Source: Deroplatys truncata (Eukaryota; Arthropoda; Insecta; Mantodea; Mantidae). From it: DNA of 64,000 nucleotides. Shown here in pieces: positions 19,127 to 31,862 of the stretch (position 1 is the stretch's first letter; every line of letters starts with the position of its first letter). The stretch lies in contig CM060977.1 in NCBI GenBank assembly GCA_030765065.1, positions 132,994,295 through 133,058,294 on the forward strand, given 5' to 3'. The translations under genes were made by a program, and so were the position numbers. The notes beneath the pieces were generated by a model. The model saw only the letters and a program-made list of their open reading frames with translations, was not told the DNA's origin and made no database searches.

Positions 19127-19987
19127 GACTTGTACTATGATTGGCAGATACAATGCAACATTTAAAATTGTGTAGCAGTTTGCACATTTATTTGAAATTT
19201 ACACTGCAAATGCGTACTATGACTTCCATATACTTAGAATCTGCAAGAATAGCTTCTAGGTTGGTTAAACGAAAAGCGGGCAGTCTGGGAGATAGAGACC
19301 AACGAAACCAAAGATCATTTTATAGAACACTATTTGAGTCAAATTTACATTTAACTAGCTTTGTTAACCATTGTCATAGAACATGTTTCACAGGCATGTT
19401 GTCTGCATCTTCAGCTAGTAGACTTTGTTTTTAGAATATGGTCATATTCTATAAAAACAAAGATGACTGCATGTTCTATTGGATTTATAATCAATAATAC
19501 CTGCCAAAAAGACATTTTTATATGTGTATTAACTACTTTCAGGAAAGTAAGTAATGCATACCTCTTTTGGGTCAGTAATGATAAAGAATGCTTCTAATGG
19601 TCATTGTGTAGCCAATGTAACACTCAATCTGGAGATTTTCATGCTTTATTTCCCCCCTTTATTTCCAGGTATATACCAAATAATGCAAGACTGTTTAAAA
19701 TTAATCTATAACATAGCTACTGACTACTTAATTTAGGAATCTGGATAATTCAGGGAATATGTGGTGCCAGTTTAACTTCAGTGGAACAAAGTTGTTACTG
19801 TATAAGAGGCTAACCTCCAACTACCAGTTGAGCTGAATTGTTAAAAATGTTAGATAACAGCATAAAAATCAATGGTGTCATGCATTTGTGGTTAGGGGAA
19901 TTGAAGGTTTGGGGTTTGATTTTCACTGTGAGTGTTTATTTTTGATTTCACTCAATTATGTTCCATGCGTATTAAATATGTGCAAAG
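19127..19987. other. Intronic AT-rich stretch
   Basis: No domain, repeat family or RNA gene recognised. The open frames here (for example 19141-19434) have no recognisable protein features. Confidence 0.4.
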
Positions 19988-19989
19988 TA

Positions 19990-21273
19990 CGAGGGTGGTT
20001 TGATAAGTTCTCGGAATCACCATGACGGGTCAGCACTAGCACAACGAGTTGTTCACGTGATATTCTTTGGACTGTTGCCTGTAAACACGTGCCACGTCAG
20101 TGCTCTTGGAAGAAACCTGTGGCGGTGACGTGGCTCTGTTGCTGTTCCCGTGTAGTGATTTGCGAAGATAGAAAAAATTGAGATTTGAGCAGTAATTAAG
20201 TACTTTGTAAGGAAAGGTATGAAAGCAAAGAACATTCATGCCAACTTCTAGAATACACGGGGGACTCTGCTCCTTAATATTCAACTGTTGCCAAGTGGAC
20301 AAATGAATTTAAATTTGGTCGGGAGAGCTTAGATGATGATCCGCGCAGTGGTCGGCCAATATGTGTCACTACTCCAGAAATCATTGCAAAAGTGCACAAA
20401 ATGGTCATGGAGGATCGCCGATTGAAAGTGCGTGAAATTGCTTATGCTTGCCAGATGTCTTCGAAAAGGGTATATCACATTTTAACTGAAGAATTAAAGA
20501 TGAAAAAATTATTTGCAAGATGGGTGCCATGACTCTTGACGCTGGATCAAAAACACATGAGAATGGAAATATCGGAACAATGTTTGGCCCGTTTTAGGAG
20601 AAACGAACAAGATTTTTTGCACCTGTTTGTGACCACAGACGAAGTGCACTACTACACTCCAGAGACAAAACAACAGTCAAAGCAGTGGAAACATGCTGAT
20701 TCTCTGCCACCAAAGAAAGCAAAGACAATTCATTTGGCTGGAAAGGTCATGGAATCAGTATTCTGGGATGTGAAGGGGATTCTGTCTGTAGATTATCTCC
20801 CCACTGGGCAAACAATTACTGGAGAATGCTATGCTAACCACCTGGACAAATTCCAACAAAAGATACACGAAAAAAGGCAGGTTTAGCAAGGAAGAAAGGC
20901 ATCTTCCATCAAGACAATGCACGCCAGACACATGAGCCGTCGCATGGCAAAATTACACGAACTAAGGTATGAATTGTTGCCACATGCACCTTATTCACCT
21001 GATATGGCTCCGTCAGACTTCCATCTCTTCCCACAACTGAAAATGTTTCTTGGTGGACGAAGATTCACTTCAAATGAAGAATTGATAGCCGGAGTTGACA
21101 ACTATTTTGCAGGCCTGGAAGAATCTCATTTTTGAGATGGAATCAAGGCACTGGAACATCGTTGGACCAAGTGCATTAATCTACAAGGAGACTACATTGA
21201 AAAATAAAAAAAGTTTCAGTGATGCAAGTACGTTTTTTCTATTCCGTTCCGAGAAATTATAAAACCACCCTCA
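19990..21273 (+). mobile_element. Full-length but decayed mariner element
   Basis: The 1,284-bp element is flanked by TA (19988-19989 and 21274-21275). Its terminal inverted repeats, of about 27 bp, begin CGAGGGTGGTTTGATAAG on the left and TGAGGGTGGTTTTATAAT on the right (complement). The transposase reads on the plus strand: HTH region STVAKWTNEFKFGRESLDDD and DDPRSGRP (about 20285-20360), catalytic region with VTTDE, KVMESVFWDVKGI, DYLPTGQTITGE, IFHQDNARQTH, then YSPDMAPSDFHLFPQLK. Stops (around 20531 and 20884) and a frameshift before YELLPHAPYSPD make it inactive. It sits in the last HBP1 intron. Confidence 0.9.
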
Positions 21274-21275
21274 TA

Positions 21276-22397
21276 TTATTCTTATTGTTGACTCTGACTG
21301 TCGTTCAAAAGCATCATCCTTGTGATTGTAAGGAAACTGAAAGTGCTCCACGCCATGAATTAGTGTGTAATATGTACTGGAACCAGTTTTGTATGTTATG
21401 GTTTATTGTGTTTTACAACAGAATGTACCTAGACTTAGAAATTACATATTTTAATGAATACTCTGTGGCTGTTTTCTTGAGCACTAATGCTTCAGTTCTT
21501 AATAATCTTTTCATAAAAGAGCTAAAATATTTAATATAGATAAAATAGAAGAAAACAAAGGAATGGTGTCATATGTTACAAATGCAAAATGACTACATGC
21601 TGCGAATTATCGTTAATGTAACAAAAATATTACTATAACTTGCAGAATACTTTACTTAAAATCCATTGATAGAACAGGAGAAGACATTTATATTCTACTT
21701 AGGTAAATTGCAGTGCATGTATCTACTGAGAGTTCATTTTATTTTGGTTCGTTGTGCAGCATATTGGACACGATATATCAGCACTTAATGCAGTTCCTTA
21801 ATCTTCAAATGTTAGTGAATTTGTACGCTAGATGGTGGTAACTGCTACATGAATAGGCTATAGGATGGAACGATGAAAGGAGTTCGAAACTTGGGGTTCA
21901 TTGTATATTTTCTATTTTTCTGAAGCATTGACTTTCTTTAATTGCAGAGTAATAGGAAGAGAAGATAGCAAAATAAACTTTTTATTTTCTGAATTGTAAA
22001 TAAACATTTTGTAAGAAACATAAAAAATGTCAAATTTTGAAACAGTTTCTAAGAATTAGCATAAAAGCTTTAAACAAATGATTCTACGTATCCATCATTC
22101 TATTGTAAGCATGTCTTCACTCGCTTGACCATGTTATTGAAGACACTCTCAAGCATTGCAGGCATGACAATGGAGAAGCTGGTTCAGATTTTCAGGGCAC
22201 TAGCAAAAACTCAGTTCTTCAGATAACCCCAGAGATAAAAAAAAGTGTTGTCAAATCTGGGGATCTTGGTTGCCAGTGAGGGTGCTGATAATTCTGTTGA
22301 TATTACATTAATATTAATTTTCACATCATAAGCATTATTATTTTAGAATAACCAAACACTAATAATAAATGCTACTACTTCTACTGCTGCTCTTATT
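21276..22397. other. Intronic AT-rich stretch
   Basis: Nothing recognisable on either strand. The (CTA/CTG)-rich patch at about 22365-22415 is a degenerate simple repeat. Confidence 0.4.
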
Positions 22398-23060
22398 ACT
22401 ACTATTGTTAGAGCCATTTTTGAGAAAATAAAAAATTTTGACAGTTTTTACATGTAAAAGGGTAGTTTAGGATGGAGGAATTTTCTTGATGATATTTGTG
22501 TCACATCTTTGGAAAATACTGAACTTAAATACCAAGTTTGGTATTTATCCAACATTTTGCATTTGAGTTACACTGTTCACAGACTTAACCTTCAAATCAA
22601 TGATTTTTATTAAAATACCATATATTAAAGATATTTTCATGACAAATAAAATGTATATCTTGAATTTTTTAGGAATAGCTTGTGAAGTCCTCTTCATTCG
22701 CCAGAAATTTTGTATAATCCAGTATAACTGGTATACGTTAAGTGATAAACGAAAATGTAGATCTCTTTAAAACACACAATTTATTTCAAATAACTTTTTT
22801 GTAGCATAAGCCATTTCCGAGATGCCAGTCATCAATGGTTCAAATTGTTCATTACTTTGTCATTCTTTTAAAATCCTGTCGATAATCAGTTGCTTCTCAT
22901 GATTGCATGGAAAGAATATGGAATTTTAAGGCCAGCATATAGTGTCCAGTTCTTAAACATTTGACTGTCACTGTTTTCTTTGTATCTATAATGAAATGTG
23001 TAATGTAGGTATTTCTGCAAAGATATATCTCAGTTAAAATGAAGTAGGTAGAAAAATAAA
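22398..23060. repeat. R900 dispersed repeat, copy with internal inversion
   Basis: The left part (22398-about 22600) matches the repeat on the minus strand (AGAGCCATTTTTGAGAAAAT, ACATGTAAAAGGGTAG). The right part (about 22601-23060) matches it on the plus strand (TTAAAGATATTTTCATGACA, ACGAAAATGTAGATCTC). The two halves are therefore in opposite orientation, from an internal inversion or two adjoining fragments. Confidence 0.65.
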
Positions 23061-23079
23061 CTTTTGTAAGAGTATTGAT

Positions 23080-23225
23080 AAAATATTAAAATCTTTCGGG
23101 CTGGAAGGCTGTGGTCTAAGGGTAAAACTAAGGGACATTTTGGTCAACTCTTTGGTTGGCATCTTCAAGAGGATAACCCCTGGGCAGCTTAACGATTGCC
23201 AACTAGGCAGCAAATGCTTCATAAT
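23080..23225. repeat. Unassigned repeat-like segment
   Basis: The stretch from TCTTTCGGGCTGGAAGGCTG to GCCAACTAGGCAGC is more GC-rich than its surroundings and looks like an inserted fragment, but no family is recognised and no second copy is in the window. Confidence 0.25.
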
Positions 23226-23413
23226 TTATAGCTCATGCCAAGGTCAGAACTGGCTCATGCTTAATGAGTCTGTAGTGGTATGCCATCACTAACCCAAATA
23301 TGTATTTTTTTTTGTGTTCAATAAATGTAACACGCCACCTTAGACTGCTATAAACAAAGATCCTGGCTCGTGTAGATTTCCTTTGAAAACAGTTTTCTCC
23401 TTTTTATTTTCAG

Positions 23414-23585
23414 AGCCATCAGTGTCATTCTGGGAGAGGCTTGGAGAAATTTACCAGCAGCTGATAAGGAAATCTACGTTACAGAAGCAAAAGCCATGGC
23501 TCAGGAAAGGAAACGCTTGCATCCTGACTGCTGGAAAAGAAAGCGATCCCACTCAGCAAGCTTCATTGAAACCTCCAACAACTGA
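23414..23585 (+). CDS. HBP1: HBP1-like gene, terminal exon with second half of the HMG box
   Basis: After acceptor TTATTTTCAG the first base completes the Arg codon split with the exon ending at 17998. The exon then reads AISVILGEAWRNLPAADKE, an IYVTEAKAMAQERKRL block, HPDCWKRKR and a short tail SHSASFIETSNN, with TGA at 23583-23585. CWKRKR at the very end is the HBP1 signature and a likely nuclear localisation signal. The HMG box is complete across the two exons, with the usual hydrophobic core residues. The C-terminal tail is short, as in the family. Confidence 0.95.
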
Positions 23586-23943
23586 TACATGATTTTATTT
23601 TCAGAATGCATGCACCACAGCTTAGAGAATAGATATGCCAGAGTTGACAATTAAAAAAGAGGAAAGCATAGAGTACTCACCGTTTCATCAAAATATATTT
23701 TTATAACTTCCATAATGACAATTTTCATTTGCTTCTACGTTGTAGTGTAAAACTCTGATTGGACTAAACCCAGCTCTCTAATAAGTTGTCAGATACAACA
23801 CTTAGTGCTCTCAATTCATGTTACAACCTGAAGATAAATATATGCCCTGCATTGAAGCTTTCTGTAGAATTTGTTCCTTTCTCGGCTTGAGAAAGAAAAC
23901 ACAAAATTTGTTTTTAACCTAACGTATACTTAGATCAATGATA
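23586..23943 (+). other. Probable HBP1 3' untranslated region
   Basis: AT-rich sequence after the stop codon. No canonical AATAAA is obvious in the first few hundred bases, so the transcript end cannot be placed. Confidence 0.4.
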
Positions 23944-24824
23944 CTGTAATTTCTTTATAACTTCAGTATAAAATGATCTGCCCAACTCTTCAAACGTTTG
24001 TGTGACTTATGATCTCCACATCTAAAGTAAATCTCTGTGCAGAAGCCATTTCTTCAGACTTGGGAGAGCAAAAAGCCACTTGGAGCCAAATCTGGTGAAT
24101 ATGGTGTATGTAACAGCAGTTCAAAGTGCAAGCCATACATTCTCGTGATCACAAGTGAAGAAGTGTGCACCAGTACATTGTCTTGGTAGAAAAGAACTTT
24201 GTTCTTTAACAAACGTGTACATTTGGTCTTCATAGCATCCTTTAACTACTCCAGCAATGCCGCATAGTACTTGTCATTGTGGCTTTGCCCTTTTCAAGGT
24301 AATCTACCAACTCCAGAAAATAGTGGTCATCACCTTTCCTACTAAAGGCATACTTGGGCCTCTTTGGAGGACTTTCACCTTCTTGCACTCATTGCTTTGA
24401 ATCTGGTGTGTGGTGGTGAATCTATGTTTTGTCAACAGTGATGCAACATTGCAAAAAGTTTGTCACATTGCATATGAACGTGTCCAAGCACTTCTGTGAG
24501 ATGTTAATTCAAATGCGCTTCTGTGCACAGTAAACAAATGCAACACACATCATACAAGCTTTTTCATGTGTTCATGCTTGTACAAAATGAGATCTTGGCA
24601 ATGTCAACAAGCTCATGTACCTCGATTAGTCTGTCATTTAATCACTGCACAACATTCATTTTCAAAAGAAACTTCAACCTGTTTATTTTGCAGCACTGTA
24701 ATAACCAAACAAATTAAAGCAAGTGCATGAAATTGCATGTTGCATCATCAGTCTTTAGAACTATACTCGCTATTTGATACTGCCAATAACACTTTATCAG
24801 GCTGAGAACTTTCCAAACCGCCCT
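23944..24824 (-). mobile_element. Degenerate mariner relic (minus strand)
   Basis: Minus-strand pieces match mariner transposase: a KGKATMTS-like stretch after DYLE (about 24310), a KEQSSFLPRQ-like remnant of the FHQDNAP region (about 24190), and SPKSEEMA/ALPSLKKWL (about 24040), all broken by stops and frameshifts. The right end AGGGCGGTTTGGAAAGTTCT (complement of 24805-24824) is a mariner-type terminal repeat next to TA. The left terminal repeat was not found. Confidence 0.55.
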
Positions 24825-24829
24825 TATAT

Positions 24830-25416
24830 TTGTGGTCTCATTGTGACCACTGTATTTATAGGCTAAAAGTATGAAAACTAGAAACTTTTTTAATCCATGC
24901 TTATACCACATAAGCATTTTAAGTTCTTTTATAATAAAATCATGGTAAAACACACATATATGTAACAGTTTTACCCTCATAAATAATTTTTCTTTTAATA
25001 TGTCTAACTAGCAGTTAAAAGCAATATCTTACATGCAGATTTGGTCAGCTATAACAATTTTCTTCTCCTGCAATAAAGGAATATAGGGAATTCATCAATC
25101 TACTTTTGATGCAGTTATTCAGCCATTAGGGGTTACCAGACTGCAATCATTAAAAAAAGAGGTCATGTCTAGGTTCATACAAGATTTTACAGAAGTGTCA
25201 CATCCAACATTTATTTGAATTGCATTGAGGAGAATTACAGCTCTTATATCAAAAAGATATTAATATTGTGTGATTTGAAATTGAAGCATATGTTATATGT
25301 AATATTACATTCATAATGTGTTTAAATATTCAACATTTAAAAAATGATCATTAGTAAACTAATCATTTTCATCTGCTTCATTACTCTTTGAAGTAGATTA
25401 TTTGATGACCCAATTT
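24830..25416. other. Intergenic AT-rich stretch
   Basis: Nothing recognised. Confidence 0.4.
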
Positions 25417-26252
25417 TTACTTTCTCTACTACGTATAGTAAGTAGAGGAAGTATTGTATTCCACCCAAAAATTTGATACCGAGATTTCACTGGAAATACA
25501 TGTTTTGAGACCCCCTGAATCCAAAAAAAGCATTTTTAGAAACATGTCTGTGTGTGTGTCTGTGAACAGCATAACTCAGAAACAAACAGTCGGATAAACA
25601 CCAAACTTAGTATTTAGGTTCAATATCTTCCAGGGATGCGACACGAAGGTTTTCAAGAAAATCCCCCCACCCCAGATTACCCTTTACATGGAGCATTTTT
25701 CGAAAATTTTAATTTTCCCAAAAATGGCTCTAACGATTTTAATTAAAATATCATATGTTTAAGATATTTTCATGACAAATGAAATGTATATCTCAAATTT
25801 TCTGGGAATGTCTCCAAAAGTATTCTTCGTTGTGAACGACTTTTGCATAACTGGTAAACCATAAGAGATAGACAAAATTTTACTACACAAAAAATGTAGA
25901 TCGCATTAAAATACATAATTTATGCCATATACATTCGTTTTGTTGAGTGAACCATTTTCGAGATATTGCTTGCTATTCCCTTAAATTTTCCAATACCTAT
26001 ACTTTTTCTCAAATTCGTTATTCATTTTGTTTTGTCCTGGTAATGCAAAAAGAATGGAATACTCCACATAGCAACCACCTCTTAAAATATTTGACTATAG
26101 CTTAAAGCCTACTAATTCCCCTTGCATCTACAAGAAAATTAGCAATAAGATTAACATCTCGAATCTCGATTAACATGAAGCATATAGAGAAGAAGCGTTC
26201 GTAAAAATAGTTTGTACAAGAGTAGAGAAAGTCATGTGAGTGTAACACATAA
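25417..26252 (+). repeat. R900 dispersed repeat, well-preserved copy
   Basis: This is one of the best copies of an unclassified repeat of about 0.75-0.95 kb. It begins ACTTTCTCTACTACGTATAG, whose first 12 bases return as a near-complementary AGTAGAGGAAGT within 35 bp (a terminal hairpin). It contains the blocks TTCCACCCAAAAATTTGATA, GAGATTTCACTGGAAATACA, CAGCATAACTCAGAAACAAA and TTACCCTTTACATGGA. It ends AGTAGAGAAAGTCATGTGAG followed by TGTAACACATAAG. The outer ACTTTCTCTACT and AGTAGAGAAAGT form a short inverted repeat. No TSD and no recognised protein were found. Confidence 0.85.
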
Positions 26253-26810
26253 GATTTTTTAAAGGTATTTCTTGTTTTCCAGCAAATAATCTATAAAACG
26301 ATATACAAGGGAATTCCTCATAATTATATTGTACACTTACAATTCCTTTAACACACTAACACTGAGTCTATTTCTATGTTAAAGAACTGACAGTGTACTA
26401 GAGAAAAAAATCCTTTCTACACCAGCACTGTAACTGGAATATCAAAGAAAAAGTCTGTGATTTTTAATAGCTTTGAAAAATAAGTAACATTCTTAGCATC
26501 TTGAAAACATTCATACCAGATATCATTTGGTAACGGCTGATCTCTTTCATTAAATTTATTATGATTCATCAAAAGAATATGAAAATTGTAGACCTGGTCA
26601 AAGATCTTTATATCATCACTTTAATAATGAGCTTATCATTAAGATACAGGTCTGTTCCACATCTTCCTATTTTGGAACATTCTTCAAATCCTTCCATCTA
26701 AACACTAAAAATTCTTTGTACTGAAGCAACCATTTTTAAGGTATTTAATTTTTGCATTGTACACATGTGCTATTTCATCTTCTAGCATATCACATTTGGA
26801 ACACCAACAT
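26253..26810. other. Intergenic AT-rich stretch
   Basis: Nothing recognised. Confidence 0.4.
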
Positions 26811-26960
26811 GCATAGCCAAGGTTGTTAAGGCAATGACACATGAATGGGAGGTTTGCAGTTCAAATTCTGCCAGGACTGTCATCCCTGATGGGTTTTTTT
26901 TCCTAAGTTCACGTGGCTAGCAAAGCTAGGGAGGTACCCTAAGCTTAGGCCTGGAATTTT
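26811..26960 (+). mobile_element. tRNA-derived SINE-like remnant
   Basis: TAGCCAAGGTTGTTAAGGCA resembles an A box and GTTTGCAGTTCAAATTCTGC a B box, about 35 bp apart, followed by a non-tRNA body (GACTGTCATCCCTGATGGG). It is diverged and different from families A, B and C. Confidence 0.45.
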
Positions 26961-27070
26961 TCCTTCCAAATTTCCTTTCATAATTATCATTTCATTTCTT
27001 GCATATCAGTGTCCATCTGTGTGGTAAGATTGAGCTCTTTAAACACTATTTAAAACAATCAAACATTTAG

Positions 27071-27330
27071 GGCTGACCCTGTAACTCAGTCAGTAGAGCA
27101 CCTGCCTGCTGTGCAAGGGGTCCCAAGTTCGATCCCCAGCTGGGGGGTGGGAATTTTTCTTTAGCCAGGATTATTACCTATCCTCCACAGAGTCTGCAAG
27201 TATGAATGAGAATGTGAATGTGATTTAATGTACAAAAACCCCAAAGAAAAACTAAAAGTATAATGAGAACTGTGTGTGAAAGGCTGCCGACATGACCATA
27301 GTAGTTAAAATGGAACAATTAAATAAATAT
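27071..27330 (+). mobile_element. tRNA-derived SINE, family A, copy 2
   Basis: The head GGCTGACCCTGTAACTCAGT contains an A box and AAGTTCGATCCCCAGC a B box. The body and end (CAGAGTCTGCAAGTATGAAT, GACCATAGTAGTTAAA) match the copy at 5611-5938. The tail is A/T-rich. Confidence 0.8.
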
Positions 27331-28481
27331 ATATTTATATATATAAATATATCAAATATTTGAAACCATAACCTTCATTCCTGTGTTTCTTCAAAATTTC
27401 ATTAGTTTCAAAAATTTAAAATTCTGATTTGTCTTTCTTGAACAACATTTAATATACCCTCAAGAATAGATATAATTTCTGCAAGTAAATTTTCTCTTTT
27501 TCTAGTACTGAAATATTAAATTGAAAACTGACATAAGAGAGTGAAAAAACTGTAATTGCATCTCACTAAGCACATCTTGAACAGAAATTTTGATCAAAAC
27601 TGGAATTTCATCCTGAGAGAGGAAATAAGATTTTAGTGCTGGATGCATTTCAATTAGTCTTGTAACACAAGGGAAGAGAGAGTGCCACCTAGTTTTAGAA
27701 TAATTCAGTGGCTGCCCATAATTTACCTTTACAAATAAAATAGAATTCTTGAAACTTTTAGTAAATATTGATTAAAACAGAAAAATAAATAAATATTTTT
27801 AACACTACAGATCAACATCTAACGTGAGTCCTGCATCAATGCATGTTGAATACAATTGAGGGGATCAGTGGAATAAAGGCTGTTTCCAACCAGAATAAGT
27901 TTTGAGAAAAAATGGGTTTTGTTAGATTTTATATATAATTCCAAATGTGAAGATTTGGCATGTATATTCTATTTAAAATTAACTTTTTACCTGAATGTGG
28001 TTAGTGCAGTTGAAGGTTTGGTTTCTGAAGAAGAAGAAGGAAATGAATAACAACCACATAAATTGAAATATGTGTTGGCACTATAATTAATATGACTAAA
28101 TGAGTCAATAAACAAGATTTACAGTTCATTAATCCAGGTGTTCAATATTTGAGGCACCCACATTATAGTTATCTGAACTAAAGCTCTCGTAAAATATCTT
28201 ATATACAAGTGATACAAGTTTCATATTATGAGCGGTTTCCCCTTTCCTTTTAGTGTGCTGTTGCTTATTTGTTTTCAAATTCAAATTTTATATACATAGC
28301 ATGGGTTTGTTCCACAAACCAAAACTGAGTTGCCTTTCTTGTTTATCCACTATCATATTTCTGTTAATGAACATCTTATATTAGTTTGTGAGATCTTTAA
28401 AATCTCAACAGTGAAAGGTTCTGAGCCCCTCCCTTTGGGAAGACATTCGGATTGGGTTGGACTCGACAGGACAGTGTTTTA
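27331..28481. other. Intergenic AT-rich stretch
   Basis: Nothing recognised. Confidence 0.4.
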
Positions 28482-28690
28482 GTTTTTATTTATGGATGCT
28501 CTTTAACTGCTATGGTCCTCAGCATCCCATTCTATATTGGGCATGAAAGAACGGTAATTTTGCTCAGAGGCCTCTTTATCAGGCTTGAGGTTCTTTTACA
28601 TGCCATAAATCTACGATACAGTACCACCGGCTTTACTTCCGTTCTGAAGTCAGGAAATTGCTTTCATAATTTTTCACTGAAGACATATTC
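28482..28690 (-). mobile_element. SINE family C, diverged copy
   Basis: On the minus strand it matches the body of the copies at 36322-36575 and 54037-54320: GTAAAGCCGGTGG, AGATTTATGGCATGTAAAAG, CTCAAGCCTGATAAAGAGG, CAATATAGAATGGGATGC and AGAGCATCCATAAATAAAA at the 3' end. The tRNA-like head is lost or unrecognisable. Confidence 0.7.
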
Positions 28691-29460
28691 GTATTTTGGC
28701 ATGGTTCAGATTGACTCAGCTTCAACAAGCTCCTGAGAGGGGAGCAATTGAAAATCATTGTTTTAATTTCTAATATCATGAAACTAAAGTCAAAGGAAGC
28801 CACAGGATCTTGCAGCTGTACATTCCAACAATTCTGTCTCACCACTTAGGAATTCTTATTTCACAACAATCACTGCAGTCATGGCAGTTATTTAAAATTC
28901 TCTGAAATCAAAGCCTGCAGCATCAGTGCAGCAGGGACAATACAAGAGACATGAACATCTCGAGAGTTCGCCTTTTCTTTTTCAAATAGCAGCAATTGCA
29001 ACTGTGAGAGTTATAACTGAATTTCAAGTTGAAACAGTCTAAAAAAAAAACAGGACATTTCCTCATTTATAAAAAAGAATGCCGAGACCATTTTTAAGAA
29101 CCGAAAAAAAGGACATATTTAGTTAAAAGAGGGCATCTGGTAACCCAAGCCATGAGCGTGCTAAGTTTTTGTGTTAATGTGATATGGAGTGATTTACATT
29201 TTCTATGAAGTTTTCCATGATTTTACATAGTTATACCTTAGCATGCGCTCTTTTATCTGCTCTACTGTTCCCAGAATTATCATTTTCCCATAGTTTTTTA
29301 AATGCAGTCCTGAAACAGTTTTCATTATAGCACTTGTTAATAAAGCAGCATTTAGTATTCCTCAAAACATTGTTTTCCTGCACTATTCATTTCAGTTCAC
29401 TCCCAGCAAAACTCTATTCTTGAATGATGATTTTCAAACTGAAATAATTGAAGTGATCAC
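28691..29460. other. Intergenic AT-rich stretch
   Basis: Nothing firmly recognised. The last part may belong to the LINE that follows. Confidence 0.35.
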
Positions 29461-30535
29461 ATTTTCATATGCAAGTCAATAGAAACAGATACAAGTGGTA
29501 CCACACAACAGATACTATAAGTAATTTAAAAACTCAAATAAGCTTCAGAACATATATTAATAACCTAAAATACAAGAAAATAATTACAACAAATATAATT
29601 GCAACAGAGGTAACGAGTCCAATAGAATATATTGATATACAGTATCAGAATGACCTGATATATACAATACACAAACAAAACAATATACCAGATGAAATGA
29701 GAGCCATAGCAATAGCTATGGAAAATGAAAGATACCCAGAAAAAGAATGGCTCTGAATATATATAGATGGATCCTCATCAATAAAAAAAAATGCCGGTGC
29801 AGGAGTATACTGTAAACATTTTGCACAGTATCTAACATTACATGAAACGTCAAACCACTATGATGGGGAATTAATAGTTATAAAAGCAGCATTACAGAAC
29901 ATTTTATATAGACCATACAGAAAACAAAAAATAATCATCTTATCAGACTCAAAATTAGACATAGATGGAATAGTAAATTACAATAATAAAACAACAAGAA
30001 ATATTAAAGAAATAAGAAGCCTAACTAAAGCAGTTGAAACTAGAAATCATGTCACTCTACAATGGATCCCAGCTCATGTCGGACTTTTGGGCAATGAACA
30101 TGCAGATCAATTAGTAAAAAAAGGTGCAATACAACAAATAAAACCTGTAGGACAAATAGAAATAAATAAACAATTAAATAACATTAAACAACATTTCAAA
30201 AGACAGCAGAGACTTGATGAAGAAGATAAATTAAAAGATAAAGATTATAAGAATATTAAAGATAAGGTTGATATACAAAAAATGCCAAGAAAGACTGCAG
30301 TGGCCTTATTTAGGATGGCAACTGGCCACGATTGCCTCGCAAAACATCTCTAAAAGATACGATGCCTACCTACACCCAAGTGCACTCTCTGTGAAGAAGA
30401 TGTTATCCTGAACAAGCAGCATCTCGCCAAATGCAAAGGCCTTAAAAGTGATAACTTACAGACTTTATATTGGGAAGCCAGAGGGAAAGTGATGCAGATC
30501 AATTAATCCCCAGTGCCATTGGTGAACAACAACAT
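29461..30535 (+). mobile_element. LINE fragment with RNase H domain
   Basis: After an open stretch of unrecognised spacer (29469-29756, TGA stop) comes an RNase H domain. Its four blocks are YIDGSSSIKKNAGAGVY (about 29760), YDGELIVIKAAL (about 29860), IILSDSKLDIDGI (about 29930) and LQWIPAHVGLLGNEHADQLV (about 30058-30115), giving the D, E, D, D residues. A C-terminal CTLCEEDV...H..KCKGL zinc-like cluster ends near 30450. RNase H after RT is typical of I and some Jockey-group LINEs. The RT itself is missing and stops are present. Confidence 0.75.
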
Positions 30536-31862
30536 TTTCATATGTAATTGCTGACACTTTTTAACAAGCCTATATCAGTCAGCCTGAAACATTATTTTTG
30601 ACTGGCTCAATCATAGCAAAGATCATGTCTGTCTGGTAAAGGTAGGATGGGAATGTAGGCCATTGGCTATTAAAAATCAACAGAAAAACTCAATTAGAAA
30701 CAGTGGTCATGTCCGTGTAATGTAAATCATTTCACTTTCATGGTATAGTTGAGTTTGTGAGTTGTGCAATCTACTACGGCAGCTACAGCACAAAGCAACT
30801 GTACCTCTAAACTTTGCCACAACAATAACAACAACAATTGGACCATAATTGGAGGAGCTGTCAATTGCATTTTAACATGTACAAAACAACCAAAGCAACA
30901 TGAAATCATTCTCCTTTTTGCTTCCCAGTATTTTTATATTAGATTTTCAAAAGCCACAAGACAGTCATAATTTTTAGATATTCCATGTAATTTCTTTCCT
31001 TGGAGCACAATAAACAATTTGGAGATGTTACTAATCCTATTTTGTAAAGATGTTTATTCAATCATGTCCTGTGATAAGTTGTAATACAGTAACAGAAGAT
31101 TTTCTTGGTAAACTAGGAACTATGAGGAGTCAAAATAAATACATAATTTATGAACATTCTCCCCCCCCACCTGTCTCTTTTCTGTTCCCTCTAAAACTGA
31201 TGGATGGTGAAGTTCAAGTGTGTATACAGGCATGTATTTATTCTGGGACTATTTTAATACAGAAACTAAATTTTAGATTGCTGACCAGACATTGATTTAA
31301 GTGCCTCTTATACACCTTGTCGTCGCTTTAAATTGTGTTAAAATTCAAATAAACATTTACTAATATATTCAATAGTTAATTTTAACTTAACTGCAATAGC
31401 ATAAATTAAAAAGTTAATGGTATAAAAATGAATGCTAAAGCCAGACAAGAATTTGAGATGGTACAACATATTTTCAGCTTCATAATAAAATATATGTGCA
31501 TTTAGTAACAAAAGTCAGTCATACTGTTTGCAAATTATTTGAGTTTACTTTGCTGTGTTTAAAAAAGCCAACTAACACATTCAGGAAAAAATGGTGCAGT
31601 ATTTCAGTGATTGTTTCCAGAAATTTGTTTGTTGTTGCAATTTGTACATTACTAGGACAAATTTTCATTTACTTGGTAGTTTGGAGCATTGATGTCTTCT
31701 AGCAATTATGTAACATAACTTTAAAGAAATATTATAAACTTCAAAAATAAGTATTTAATACTATGCATATGATTAAGAAAGAAAGTAAGTTTAAAATGTG
31801 ACTTGGAAAAAACATTAAGGCAAAAAGCACCATATTACCAGATGCAGTGCTCAAATATTACA
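30536..31862. other. Intergenic AT-rich stretch
   Basis: Nothing recognised. Confidence 0.4.
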
